DNA of 64,000 nt from Methanolobus vulcani (GTDB lineage: Archaea; Halobacteriota; Methanosarcinia; Methanosarcinales; Methanosarcinaceae), in NCBI RefSeq assembly GCF_900100715.1, contig NZ_FNCA01000002.1, forward strand, positions 186,001 through 250,000. Direction: 5' to 3'. Made by a program: the position numbers and the translations under genes. Shown one piece after another: positions 52,757 through 61,543 of the stretch; position 1 is the first letter of the stretch; every line of letters starts with the position of its first letter. The notes under the pieces are model-generated. The model was not told the DNA's origin and ran no database searches. It saw only the letters and a list, made by a program, of their open reading frames with translations.

Positions 52757-55700
52757 ATGGTCTCTAAAAACTCTGTCCTCAGCATAATACTCCTGTTGGC
52801 TTTGATCTTTTTTTGTCCTTTAGCTGACAGTCTGGGTCAGGAGGCCAGGGATTTCAACTCAATTGCAGTTTCGATGACTGAGAACGGATCTTATAATGAA
52901 GCGATTAATTATTATAATAAAGCACTTGAGGCAGAACCTGATTACATTCAGGCACTTGATAACAAGGGCTCTACACTTTACCTGATGGGTGATTACAATG
53001 ACGCCTCAAAAATATTTGACCGTATACTTTCCATTTATCCTGATTCACCTGCAGCCCTTTTCAAAAAAGGTATGGTCCTTTCCAGTCAGGGTCAGGATGA
53101 AGAAGCCATTGAATATTACAACAGATCACTTGTGCTGATTGTCAATGAAAGCACATTCGATTATGAAAATGTCTTTGACATTGGTATCTTTTCACTGGTT
53201 GATATTTCAAATGACTGTGAAACTCCTGAAATATCATTTGACCCAAGGTTGCCAAGTGTCTGGTACCAAAAAGCAGTTTCTCTTGAAGCTCTTGGAAGAT
53301 ATAACGAATCTATGTACTATTATGATCAGGTTATTGATCTTGCAGAGTCTCAATCTTCTGAATTTTCAATGACCGCAGCCAGTCTTTATGAACTGAACAA
53401 GTACAACGACTCGATCGATTATTATAACAGGGCACTTGAGATAGAACCTGATAACTCAAAGTACTGGTATGGAAAAGGACTGGCATATGATGGACTGGAT
53501 GATTACCAGGCAGCAGTCTCTGCTTATGATGAGGCTATCTATTACGATTCTGAAAACATCAATGCTATCTATAACAAAGCCGTTGACCTTGACAAAATGG
53601 GTCAGCCCGATCTTGCGGTAGTACAATACAATGCTTACCTGGCACTGGATCCATATGCTGTTGATATCTGGTACAAGATGGGAACTACCTATGAAGAGCT
53701 TGGAGACTATGGATCTGCACTTAAAGCTTACAATCAGGTGCTTGTGTATGAACCTGAAAATGGTGAGGTATGGACCCGAAAAGGTGATGTTCTCGACATA
53801 CTGGGAAGATATCAGGAAGCCATTGATGCATATGATAAGGCACTTCTGGTAGGTACTGATAACAAGGCTTCAGGTACTTATGGTGCAGGAGCCGGGCTTT
53901 TTGGAATGCCTGTGGAAGTATCAGACTGCTATTCAGAAACACCGGATATCAAATCCAGTTCCGCACTTATATGGTACAACAAGGGTCTTGCTTTCTACAA
54001 GATGGGCAACTATGAAAGTGCAATTGAAGCATTAGGTAATGCGGCTGCAACTGAATCCGATCATCCTCTATTATGGTATCATATGGCAGTTTCTTATGAG
54101 AAGCTCGGAATGTATGAGGAAGCTGCAAGTTCATATGAAAAATCAGTTAAAGTAGACAACTCATGCCCAAGGATATACTATGATCTTGCACTGGATTATG
54201 ATCGTTTAGGTGAATATAGTTCTGCTCAAAGGGCTTACACTAAGGCCATTCAACTGGAACCTAACTTCACAGCTGCCTACTACAACAAAGCTCTTGACCT
54301 TGATAATCTGGAAAAGTATGATGAATCTGTAGACGTCTATTCAAAGGTTCTTGAACTGCAGCCTGCTTCCATTGATGCATTGCTCAGAAAAGGAAATGCA
54401 TTGAATAAGATTGGCGAATATGAAGAAGCAGTCGGCTGTTATGAACAGATACTGCAGATCGATCCAACTCACGCTGTGGCAAAATTCCAGCTAGAAGTGA
54501 ACAGGGATATCCTTGAAAGTGCAAATAGGAGTTCTTCCTGTTATGTTGCTCCTTCAACGGTTTTTGGTGTCATGGACGATGATATTTTTAGTTCTGACAT
54601 CTTTATATGGTATTCATCAAATCCGTTTGAAGGCTCTTACTCTACCAGTTTAAATAATGCTGAGATATTGGGTGATGTAGTTACGTATGATAATGTGTGG
54701 GTTTCCAGAGGTTTAACTCTTGAAAGTTTATCCCTGAACAACCAGGCAGTAGAATCATACACTACAGCTTTACTTTTAGATCCATCTTCTTCTGAAGCAT
54801 GGGTCAGTCTTGCATCTTCTTACGAACAACTGGGTAAGTATTCAAATGCCATCACATGTTATGAGCAGGCAGTGTTGCTTGATCCGTCTGACAAGGCTGC
54901 ATGGTACAGTAAAGGTCTTTCTCACTTTAACAATGGTGACAACCAGTTAGCTGTGGAATCCTTCTCCAAGGTGCTTCTGCTAAATCCTGGTAACCTTGCT
55001 GCTCTTTATTATGAGGCAATGGCTTATGATAATCTGGGAATGTACACTGAATCTCTAAAATCCTATGAGACTATCCTCAAAAATGATGCCCAGAATACAG
55101 ATGTCTGGTACAAGGCAGGTTCAGCTGCATACAAACTTGGACTCTATGACAAATCTATAGATTCTTTCAACCGTGTACTGATGTATGATCCGACCAACGT
55201 ATCCGTGCTTAAAATGCAAAGCAATTCAGCTGTGGGTCTTGGAGAATATGATGCTGCGCTGGGATATTATGGCAGGATACTTGAGGTAACACCGGCTGAT
55301 TCAATCACACTCTTTGGAAAAGCTTCCACATATACCATCCTTGAAAGATATGATGAAGCAATTGAAACTTACGATGCAATACTGGAACTTGAGCCTACCA
55401 ATGTGAGAGCACTGAACAGCAAAGGTTTCACTTATTATCTGATGGGTGATCTTGATGGTGCTACATCCTGCTTTGAAGCGGCAGCAGCAGAAGACCCGGC
55501 GAGTGCATCTGCATGGTATCATCTGGGTATGCTATCTTATATGAGAAGTAGCTACAAGGGTTCTGTCTATTATTATGATAAAGCTCTGGAAATTGATCCT
55601 TTATGCATTACTGCATGGTATAACAAGGGCTTTATACTGAACATAATGGGCGAGGTAGATGCTGCAGTGGAATGTTATGACAAGATACTGGCAATTGATC

Positions 55701-55945
55701 CAAACTCAGCATCAGCACTTTATAATAAACAGTTTGCTCTCTATCGTGTCGGTAAATCAGTGTCTGCCGACGAAACCAAAGCAAAACTGGAGGCAATAGA
55801 TCCTGGCTTTACAGCAGCCCTTGATGACAGAGGTACTAAGTTCTTCCTGCCAACGTCATATAGTGATACCCTGGATTACGAACTGCCATCCAGATGGTAT
55901 TCAGATACTGCAGGCAGTCTGGATAATACGACTGCAAATGCATGA
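52757..55945 (+). CDS. Large exported TPR-repeat protein
   Basis: A 1062-residue protein with an N-terminal signal peptide (NSVLSIILLLALIFFCPLADS) and some 20 or more TPR units (consensus like WYNKGLALDxLGxYxEAIxxYDKALEIDP). Between repeats there are non-TPR inserts, near residues 135-165, 375-400 and 595-635, that share an aromatic/acidic character. The ending lacks a PEF-CTERM signal. A surface or periplasmic-space scaffold is likely. AGGTAATG lies before the ATG. The internal repeats are homologous, so assembly collapse should be kept in mind. Confidence 0.87.
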   Translation: MVSKNSVLSIILLLALIFFCPLADSLGQEARDFNSIAVSMTENGSYNEAINYYNKALEAEPDYIQALDNKGSTLYLMGDYNDASKIFDRILSIYPDSPAALFKKGMVLSSQGQDEEAIEYYNRSLVLIVNESTFDYENVFDIGIFSLVDISNDCETPEISFDPRLPSVWYQKAVSLEALGRYNESMYYYDQVIDLAESQSSEFSMTAASLYELNKYNDSIDYYNRALEIEPDNSKYWYGKGLAYDGLDDYQAAVSAYDEAIYYDSENINAIYNKAVDLDKMGQPDLAVVQYNAYLALDPYAVDIWYKMGTTYEELGDYGSALKAYNQVLVYEPENGEVWTRKGDVLDILGRYQEAIDAYDKALLVGTDNKASGTYGAGAGLFGMPVEVSDCYSETPDIKSSSALIWYNKGLAFYKMGNYESAIEALGNAAATESDHPLLWYHMAVSYEKLGMYEEAASSYEKSVKVDNSCPRIYYDLALDYDRLGEYSSAQRAYTKAIQLEPNFTAAYYNKALDLDNLEKYDESVDVYSKVLELQPASIDALLRKGNALNKIGEYEEAVGCYEQILQIDPTHAVAKFQLEVNRDILESANRSSSCYVAPSTVFGVMDDDIFSSDIFIWYSSNPFEGSYSTSLNNAEILGDVVTYDNVWVSRGLTLESLSLNNQAVESYTTALLLDPSSSEAWVSLASSYEQLGKYSNAITCYEQAVLLDPSDKAAWYSKGLSHFNNGDNQLAVESFSKVLLLNPGNLAALYYEAMAYDNLGMYTESLKSYETILKNDAQNTDVWYKAGSAAYKLGLYDKSIDSFNRVLMYDPTNVSVLKMQSNSAVGLGEYDAALGYYGRILEVTPADSITLFGKASTYTILERYDEAIETYDAILELEPTNVRALNSKGFTYYLMGDLDGATSCFEAAAAEDPASASAWYHLGMLSYMRSSYKGSVYYYDKALEIDPLCITAWYNKGFILNIMGEVDAAVECYDKILAIDPNSASALYNKQFALYRVGKSVSADETKAKLEAIDPGFTAALDDRGTKFFLPTSYSDTLDYELPSRWYSDTAGSLDNTTANA

Positions 55946-55958
55946 CCCATGTCTGAGC

Positions 55959-55985
55959 TTATCACACAAACTTTATTGTGGATAA
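55959..55985 (+). terminator. Stem-loop between the TPR and HAD genes
   Basis: TTATC-A-CACAA (55959-55969) pairs with TTGTG-GATAA (55976-55985) with one bulged A. No T-run follows, so it may be a processing or attenuation hairpin rather than a terminator. Confidence 0.35.
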
Positions 55986-56000
55986 AGCCAATTAGGGCCC

Positions 56001-56657
56001 ATGCTCAGTTCCCTTATTTTTGATATGGATGGCGTGCTTGTGGATTCCATGCCCTATCATGCCGAGGCGTGGATGCAGGTCTCCCGTGAAGTAGGTGCCA
56101 ATGTTACATCCGAAGACATATATGAAATTGAAGGCGCCAATCACAGACTGGGTTTACAATGGCTTTTTGAGAAAGCAGGTGGAAACATCGATCCTGATCG
56201 ATATGATACAATTTTACAGAGGAAAGTGGAAATATTCACCAGTATTGCCGATGTCAAACCATTCAATGGAATGGCAGATTGCCTTAAGGCAATGAAAAAT
56301 AATTTCAGACTTGCGGTGGTTACAGGTTCTGAGCGTGTGACTGTTGAATCCTTTATGGACCAGTTCTTCCCTGGTATTTTTGATGTGATCGTTTCCGGTG
56401 AGGATGTGCATTATGGAAAACCATATCCTGAACCGTATCTTAAGGCTGTTGAGCTTCTTGATATTGAAAAAGAAGAATGTCTTGTGGTGGAAAATGCTCC
56501 CATGGGAGTTGAATCCGCAAAGAGGGCAGGTCTTTATTGTGTGGGTGTGCCCACGTATGTTTCCCCGGATAAACTTTCACAGGCGGATATTGTGTTGGAG
56601 GATCATGCCTCATTAACAGATTATCTTTATACTCATCTCAATAATTGTTCACAATAA
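56001..56657 (+). CDS. HAD-superfamily phosphatase, beta-phosphoglucomutase-like
   Basis: A 218-residue HAD protein: IFDMDGVLVDSMPYHAEAWM (motif I with both Asp), VVTGSERVTV, GKPYPEPYLKA and VVENAPMGVESAKRAG (motif IV has Glu-Asn rather than Gly-Asp, as in the phosphoglucomutase group). It removes phosphate from or isomerises a sugar phosphate; the exact substrate is unclear. Confidence 0.87.
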   Translation: MLSSLIFDMDGVLVDSMPYHAEAWMQVSREVGANVTSEDIYEIEGANHRLGLQWLFEKAGGNIDPDRYDTILQRKVEIFTSIADVKPFNGMADCLKAMKNNFRLAVVTGSERVTVESFMDQFFPGIFDVIVSGEDVHYGKPYPEPYLKAVELLDIEKEECLVVENAPMGVESAKRAGLYCVGVPTYVSPDKLSQADIVLEDHASLTDYLYTHLNNCSQ

Positions 56658-56757
56658 TTCGGACTTTCTTTTTTACAATGACTTTATCGTTTGTCAAAAC
56701 GTCATGATTGGAAGTTGTTCGTAAGTTTTTAAAATAGATTGTTCTATATTATTTAGC

Positions 56758-57480
56758 ATGGAAGATAAAAGCGAAGTTGACATGAAAGCTGTAATGAAGG
56801 ATAACCTGCAAAGTCTGAAAGAAAGTTTCCATGAAACGCCAAGCATGGAATATCTCCTCCAGATAGTTGCTACCTATCGTGGACTTGAAATGACCGAACG
56901 CGGAGTTGGTTTTGCAGAAGCTTTCCTTATGCAGATAGAGGATGAAAAGGAAAGACTACTTCAGACATCCATGATCTTTGAGATGGTAGATCTTAATGAA
57001 GAAGCTCTCTCTTATCTTACAGAGGCTATGGATAAATATCCTGAAGATACACAGGTAAAGAACCATCATGGTATGCTCTTAAACAAGAGTTCAAAGTTTG
57101 AGGACGCTCTTTTGATCTACGATGGATTACTGGAAAGCAGCCCTAAATCCCTGGAATCTCTTTCCGGGAAACTGATAGCTCTTATAGGACTTGGAAGACA
57201 TGGTGATGTGCTTAAAATCTATAAGACTTCAATTACTATCACTCCTTCATCACCTCAGGACTGGCACTTCAAAGGAGTTATCGATGGTCTTCTTAAGGAT
57301 TATTTTGACCATGAAAAAGGTAAATCGATTACTGAAGGGCAGGCAGAGAAGTTATCCAAAAGCTTTGATTCAATAACTCATATAATGGATGGTCTTGGAC
57401 CGGAAGTCAGCAATTTCTATATGATGGGCAATTTTGCAGGTAAAGAGATTTACCATGAAATTCTGGAAAATAAGTCCTGA
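56758..57480 (+). CDS. Helical TPR-like protein
   Basis: A 240-residue, all-helical protein with TPR-like periodicity (EEALSYLTEAMDKYPEDTQVKNHHG, FEDALLIYDGLLESSP). No signal peptide. Family not recognised. It is a third repeat protein in this region, separate from the larger two, and ends at the terminator before the cysteate synthase gene. Confidence 0.72.
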   Translation: MEDKSEVDMKAVMKDNLQSLKESFHETPSMEYLLQIVATYRGLEMTERGVGFAEAFLMQIEDEKERLLQTSMIFEMVDLNEEALSYLTEAMDKYPEDTQVKNHHGMLLNKSSKFEDALLIYDGLLESSPKSLESLSGKLIALIGLGRHGDVLKIYKTSITITPSSPQDWHFKGVIDGLLKDYFDHEKGKSITEGQAEKLSKSFDSITHIMDGLGPEVSNFYMMGNFAGKEIYHEILENKS

Positions 57481-57484
57481 ATTG

Positions 57485-57515
57485 AAAACTTGAGGCTGAG
57501 TTCCTCAAGTTTTTG
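57485..57515 (+). terminator. Terminator after the TPR-like gene
   Basis: AAAACTTGAGG (57485-57495) and CCTCAAGTTTT (57503-57513) are perfect 11-bp arms around 7 bases, with TTG following. It isolates the coenzyme M locus from upstream transcription. Confidence 0.7.
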
Positions 57516-57602
57516 TAAGGAACTGCAATATTAGTGTCCGTTTTGTACGTAGTTTTTTTTGATATCTTCCATTTTAGGAAAATCTATCTGGTTTTAGGGT
57601 AA

Positions 57603-57612
57603 CTTTTATAAC
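57603..57612 (+). promoter_or_regulatory. TATA box of the coenzyme M operon
   Basis: CTTTTATAAC is centred about 26 bp before the cysteate synthase ATG, predicting a leaderless transcript that could extend through comE. Confidence 0.55.
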
Positions 57613-57633
57613 AGCTTTTTCCTCATTCGTTAT

Positions 57634-58884
57634 ATGGACAAATATAATGTAAAATGCCTGCTGTGTGGCGAAGTCCACGACCCGTACTCATTGAATTGTA
57701 AAAACGGGGACGAATCTCTTCTTCGTGCATATTACACAGAAAAACAGTTAATTCCAACTGACATGCCAGGTATCTGGAAATTTTATAACTGGCTTCCTGT
57801 TGACGGTATTATTGAGGAAGGCTCCGGCAAAACTGTAACTTATAAAAGCGAGGCTTTAGCTTCCGAACTAGAACTTGATGACCTGTGGATTGCCTTTAAT
57901 GGCTACTGGCCGGAAAAAGGAGCAGATCTTATGACCTGCACTTTCAAGGATCTTGAATCTTTCCCGACAATGCAGAGGCTTAAGGAACAGGATGAACAGA
58001 GAATAATGGTGGTGGCATCCGCAGGCAACACTGCAAGGGCATTTGCCAATGTTTGCAGCATAACAGGACAGCCACTTCTCCTTGTAGTTCCTAAGGAAAG
58101 TGTTCACAGATTATGGACTATACGTGATGACAATCATTCAATTTGTCTTGTAACAGTTGAAGGTGATTATTTTGATGCAATTTCCCTTGCAGGTAAGATT
58201 GCTGCCAGGGATGGATTTGTTAATGAAGGCGGTGCCAAGAACGTAGCAAGGCGTGATGGTATGGGTACCGTTATGCTTGATGCAGTACTGACCTCAGGCA
58301 AGGTCCCGGACCACTATTTCCAGGCTGTAGGAAGCGGAACTGGCGGAATCTCAGCATGGGAAGCATCTCTGAAATTACTTGATGACGGCAGGTTTGGAGA
58401 AACACTTCCAAAGCTCCATTTAGGCCAGAGTCTGCCATGTGCACCTTTGTATTCACTATGGAAAGGTGTTGATGCGGTAGATGCTGCATGTCCGGACGGG
58501 ATGTATGATGACGTTTTATTCAACAGGAAGCCACCTTATGCTCTGAAAGGCGGTGTTAAGGATGTGCTTGAAGCAAGTGGAGGCGACATTTACGCTGTAA
58601 CTAATGAAGAAGCATCCGCTGCCCAGAAACTCTTTGAGAAGTCAGAGGGAATCGATCTTAACCCGGCCGCTGCGGTTGCAGTTGCAACACTTGTGCAGGC
58701 TATCGAAGCTGGAACTGTAAAACCGGATGAAAAAATAGTCCTGAACATCACCGGTGGCGGACAAAAACGATTGATGCAAGATTACGAATTAAAGCAATTA
58801 CCTGTTTCACTCGAAGTGTCAGCAAAAGATGAAGATGCTGAAGACAAAGTAGTAAAAAAGGTAGCAGGAGTATTTGGAATTTGA
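57634..58884 (+). CDS. Cysteate synthase (coenzyme M biosynthesis)
   Basis: A 416-residue PLP enzyme related to threonine synthase. It turns phosphoserine and sulfite into cysteate, the Methanosarcinales/Methanomicrobiales entry into coenzyme M synthesis. The PLP lysine is Lys105 in TCTFKDLE; VASAGNTARAF and GSGTGGISAW bind cofactor. The N-terminal CLLCGE...NC has extra cysteines. It is distinguished from threonine synthase by its place before comDE and by FYNWLPVDGII. The aminotransferase that makes sulfopyruvate from cysteate is not in the window. Confidence 0.9.
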   Translation: MDKYNVKCLLCGEVHDPYSLNCKNGDESLLRAYYTEKQLIPTDMPGIWKFYNWLPVDGIIEEGSGKTVTYKSEALASELELDDLWIAFNGYWPEKGADLMTCTFKDLESFPTMQRLKEQDEQRIMVVASAGNTARAFANVCSITGQPLLLVVPKESVHRLWTIRDDNHSICLVTVEGDYFDAISLAGKIAARDGFVNEGGAKNVARRDGMGTVMLDAVLTSGKVPDHYFQAVGSGTGGISAWEASLKLLDDGRFGETLPKLHLGQSLPCAPLYSLWKGVDAVDAACPDGMYDDVLFNRKPPYALKGGVKDVLEASGGDIYAVTNEEASAAQKLFEKSEGIDLNPAAAVAVATLVQAIEAGTVKPDEKIVLNITGGGQKRLMQDYELKQLPVSLEVSAKDEDAEDKVVKKVAGVFGI

Positions 58885-58899
58885 TGATTGGTGTGCAAT

Positions 58900-59664
58900 A
58901 TGAGTGAAATAATAAATCTTACTATACTGGGCGGAGTCAACAAGGAAGGAGCTGACGAGCCTATAAGATCAGTAGAAATTTCCAGCGGTGAGATTGTGGG
59001 CATTGTAGGTCCCACAGGCTCCGGGAAAAGCACTCTTATCGACGATATCGAACAGCTTGCCCAGGGCGATACTCCAACCGGCAGGACAATTCTTGTTAAC
59101 GGAGAAAAACCTGATGCAAACATACGTGTAGACCCACGAAAGAAACTTGTTGCTCAGCTTTCCCAGAATATGCATTTCCTTGCAGACATGACAGTTGAGG
59201 AATTCCTGCAGATGCATGCACGCAGCAGGGGTAAGGATGAAAGTCTTGTCTCAAGAGTTATTGAGCTTGCAAACACACTCACAGGAGAGCCAATTGCTCC
59301 ACACCACCACCTCACAGCTCTCAGCGGTGGTCAGTCCCGGTCACTTATGACTGCGGATATTGCAGTAATAAGCGACTCTCCTGTGGTTCTCATTGATGAA
59401 GTTGAAAATGCAGGTATCAAGAAGCAGGAAGCTCTCCAGTTACTTGCAGGTGAAGGAAAGATCGTTGTTGTTGTCACACATGACCCGGTACTTGCTCTTA
59501 TGTCCTCACGCAGGATTGTCATCAGGAATGGTGGTATGGTTGACATAATCACCACAAGCCAGGAAGAGCAGAATGTCTGCTGCAAGATAAGTGAAGTTGA
59601 CAACTGGCTCATGTCCCTGAGGGAAACCATCAGGCGTGGCGATATTGTGGAGCAGGTTGCATGA
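58900..59664 (+). CDS. Soluble ABC-type ATPase in the coenzyme M operon
   Basis: A 254-residue ABC ATPase with no membrane partner. Walker A is GPTGSGKST, the signature is LSGGQSRS, and Walker B with its neighbours is VVLIDEVENAG, where the usual DEP is DEV. A histidine-rich stretch, PHHHL, lies before the signature and two cysteines, NVCCKI, late in the protein. It is closer to accessory ATPases than to importers. The ATG at 58900 has GGTG upstream. It overlaps the next gene by 4 bases (ATGA), so the two are coupled. Role unassigned. Confidence 0.82.
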   Translation: MSEIINLTILGGVNKEGADEPIRSVEISSGEIVGIVGPTGSGKSTLIDDIEQLAQGDTPTGRTILVNGEKPDANIRVDPRKKLVAQLSQNMHFLADMTVEEFLQMHARSRGKDESLVSRVIELANTLTGEPIAPHHHLTALSGGQSRSLMTADIAVISDSPVVLIDEVENAGIKKQEALQLLAGEGKIVVVVTHDPVLALMSSRRIVIRNGGMVDIITTSQEEQNVCCKISEVDNWLMSLRETIRRGDIVEQVA

Positions 59665-60359
59665 AGCTGGTAGTAGTTGCAGGTACACCAGGTTCAGGAA
59701 AGACCTCTGTTCTTTTACACACCATAAAAGCTCTCATGAGAAATGAGAAACGTCCTGCAGTTGTTAAGGTAGACTGTCTCTGGACCGATGATGACCAGCG
59801 TTTCAAGAGGCTGGACATTCCTGTACATGTGGGACTTGCCAAGGACATGTGTCCTGATCATTTTACTATTTACAATACCGAGGAAATGCTCAGGTGGGCA
59901 GAGGATGAAGGTGCCGATGTCCTGCTGAGTGAAACGGCCGGACTTTGCCTGCGCTGTGCTCCATATCCTGACGAATGTCTCGCAGTCTGTGTTATTGACG
60001 TTACAACAGGACCTAACACTCCACTAAAGGTTGGACCACTACTCACAACTGCCGATATAGTTGTCATGACAAAAGGTGACCTTGTCTCCCAGGCAGAGCG
60101 TGAGGTATTCAGGGAACGTGTACTTGAGGTAAATCCAGGCTGTAACATTGTTGAAGCCAACGGACTGACAGGTAAAGGTGCTTTTGAACTTGCAGAACTT
60201 ATCCGCTCCGGTCCTGATGCTGTTGATAATATGCTTCTGCGTTACAATCCTCCACTTGCAATATGCTCTCTCTGTACAGGTGAGACCAGAGTTGCAAGAA
60301 AGCATCACATGGGAGTCCTGAGAAACCTTGACGGTTTCATGGAATACAAGGGGGAATAA
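59661..60359 (+). CDS. HypB/CobW-like P-loop GTPase in the coenzyme M operon
   Basis: A 232-residue SIMIBI GTPase: Walker A GTPGSGKTS, VVKVDCLW (switch region), LLSETAGLCLRCAP (a D/E-xxG motif next to a Cys pair), and TKGDLV in place of NKxD. The cysteines in CLRCAPYPDEC, the pair in ICSLCTG and the HH in RKHHMG could bind metal. HypB, UreG and CobW relatives load nickel, zinc or cobalt into enzymes; here the target may be an iron-sulfur enzyme of the locus. It overlaps the ABC ATPase gene. Confidence 0.8.
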   Translation: MKLVVVAGTPGSGKTSVLLHTIKALMRNEKRPAVVKVDCLWTDDDQRFKRLDIPVHVGLAKDMCPDHFTIYNTEEMLRWAEDEGADVLLSETAGLCLRCAPYPDECLAVCVIDVTTGPNTPLKVGPLLTTADIVVMTKGDLVSQAEREVFRERVLEVNPGCNIVEANGLTGKGAFELAELIRSGPDAVDNMLLRYNPPLAICSLCTGETRVARKHHMGVLRNLDGFMEYKGE

Positions 60360-60362
60360 CCC

Positions 60363-61004
60363 TTGAGCGAAATTGAAAAACTACTTCCAGGTTACAACTG
60401 TGGAAGTTGTGGCTTCCGTCAGTGCAGGGACTTTGCAGCGGAACTTTCAGAGAAGAAAAACGCAGAAGAACTGCATAAATGTCCATTCCTTTCCCGTGAT
60501 AATTTCAAGGATAATGTGGATAAAATCCTTTTTCTTCTTGGAAAAGATGTCCCGATGGCCGAAAAGATAATAGGTATTATTGATGGTCAGGAAGCTGATT
60601 TTATACTTGCACCTCTGCGGGATGAATGTTCATGCAGAGAAGATATCCATCCATTTGACGGTTCCATTGAAATAGAGGTTGGTGACATACTTCGTTACAG
60701 GCCATTGGGATGTCCTGTTACCCACTTTGCAAAGGTCATTGACAAAGTACCGGGAATATACACGGTCCACATGGTAGGGCCGCTTCACAGGCTTGGAAAT
60801 GATGATATCAAGTTCAAGGATGTTGGTCTCTGTATGATACTGGCCTTTGACGGTAAAGTGGCAAAGGGCAGGATCCCTAAAGTCGGCCAGACAGTACGTT
60901 TTGTTCCTGAATACTGCATGATGCAGAAAGTTCACTCCGGCATGGTTGTCGGAGTTGAAGGAAAGAACGTGCGTATAGAAGCTATTGATCTTAAAGTATG
61001 GTAA
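60363..61004 (+). CDS. [4Fe-4S] protein in the coenzyme M operon
   Basis: A 213-residue protein. The N-terminal domain, with Cys13, Cys16, Cys21 and Cys40 (CGSCGFRQC then KCPF), is the four-cysteine cluster domain also found in RnfB and the corrinoid-protein subunits. The rest is a beta-rich domain (VGDILRYRPLGCPVTHFAKVID, GLCMILAFDGKVAKGRIPKVGQTVRFVP) that could hold another ligand. The start is TTG at 60363 with GGGGGAA upstream, 3 bp after the GTPase gene. Function unknown. Confidence 0.78.
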   Translation: MSEIEKLLPGYNCGSCGFRQCRDFAAELSEKKNAEELHKCPFLSRDNFKDNVDKILFLLGKDVPMAEKIIGIIDGQEADFILAPLRDECSCREDIHPFDGSIEIEVGDILRYRPLGCPVTHFAKVIDKVPGIYTVHMVGPLHRLGNDDIKFKDVGLCMILAFDGKVAKGRIPKVGQTVRFVPEYCMMQKVHSGMVVGVEGKNVRIEAIDLKVW

Positions 61005-61018
61005 GAATGGTGATTTTT

Positions 61019-61543
61019 ATGACAGGTTTGCCAGAAGTTCTCACTCCGTCTGAAGCGGTATTCAAAGGTATAAAGGACGCAGGAATTGATTTTATTGTTA
61101 GTGTTCCCTGTGCCAATCTCAAGGAGCTCATTCCCATGGTTGATGAAGCTCCAGAAATTCTTCATCTTCCGGTAACCCGTGAGGAAGAAGGCGTGGGAAT
61201 CTGTGCAGGAGCCTATATGGGTGGTAAAAAAACTGCTATGCTTATGCAGAATTCCGGACTTGGAAATTCAATTAATGCTCTTGCATCACTGGATATGCTT
61301 TACAATATCCCGCTTTTGATGATAATGAGCCACAGGGGTGTGGAAGGCGAACCAATTGTTGCCCAGGTGCCAATGGGTGAACTCACTCCAAAATTGCTTG
61401 ATACTATGGAGATTCCCTATTTTATGCCGGAAAGTGGTGTTGACCCGGCAGACCTTATTGTAAAAGCATGGAATACGGCAGTGGAAATGAAAAAGCCGGT
61501 TGCAGTACTTTTACCAATTCCATTCTGGAGGAAACAGGCATGA
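61019..61543 (+). CDS. comD: Sulfopyruvate decarboxylase subunit alpha
   Basis: A 174-residue TPP-enzyme subunit with the cofactor-activating glutamate in VTREEEGVGICAGAYMGG and the MQNSGLGNSINALASL segment. With ComE it converts sulfopyruvate to sulfoacetaldehyde. The ATG at 61019 is chosen because GGTGAT lies 5 bp upstream; the longer frame begins inside the preceding gene. It overlaps comE by 4 bases (ATGA). Confidence 0.93.
   Translation: MTGLPEVLTPSEAVFKGIKDAGIDFIVSVPCANLKELIPMVDEAPEILHLPVTREEEGVGICAGAYMGGKKTAMLMQNSGLGNSINALASLDMLYNIPLLMIMSHRGVEGEPIVAQVPMGELTPKLLDTMEIPYFMPESGVDPADLIVKAWNTAVEMKKPVAVLLPIPFWRKQA

Noticed and set aside
52757-55945. Possible CRISPR or DNA repeat array
   Set aside because: The periodicity comes from degenerate protein-level TPR units of about 34 residues, not from identical DNA repeats with spacers.
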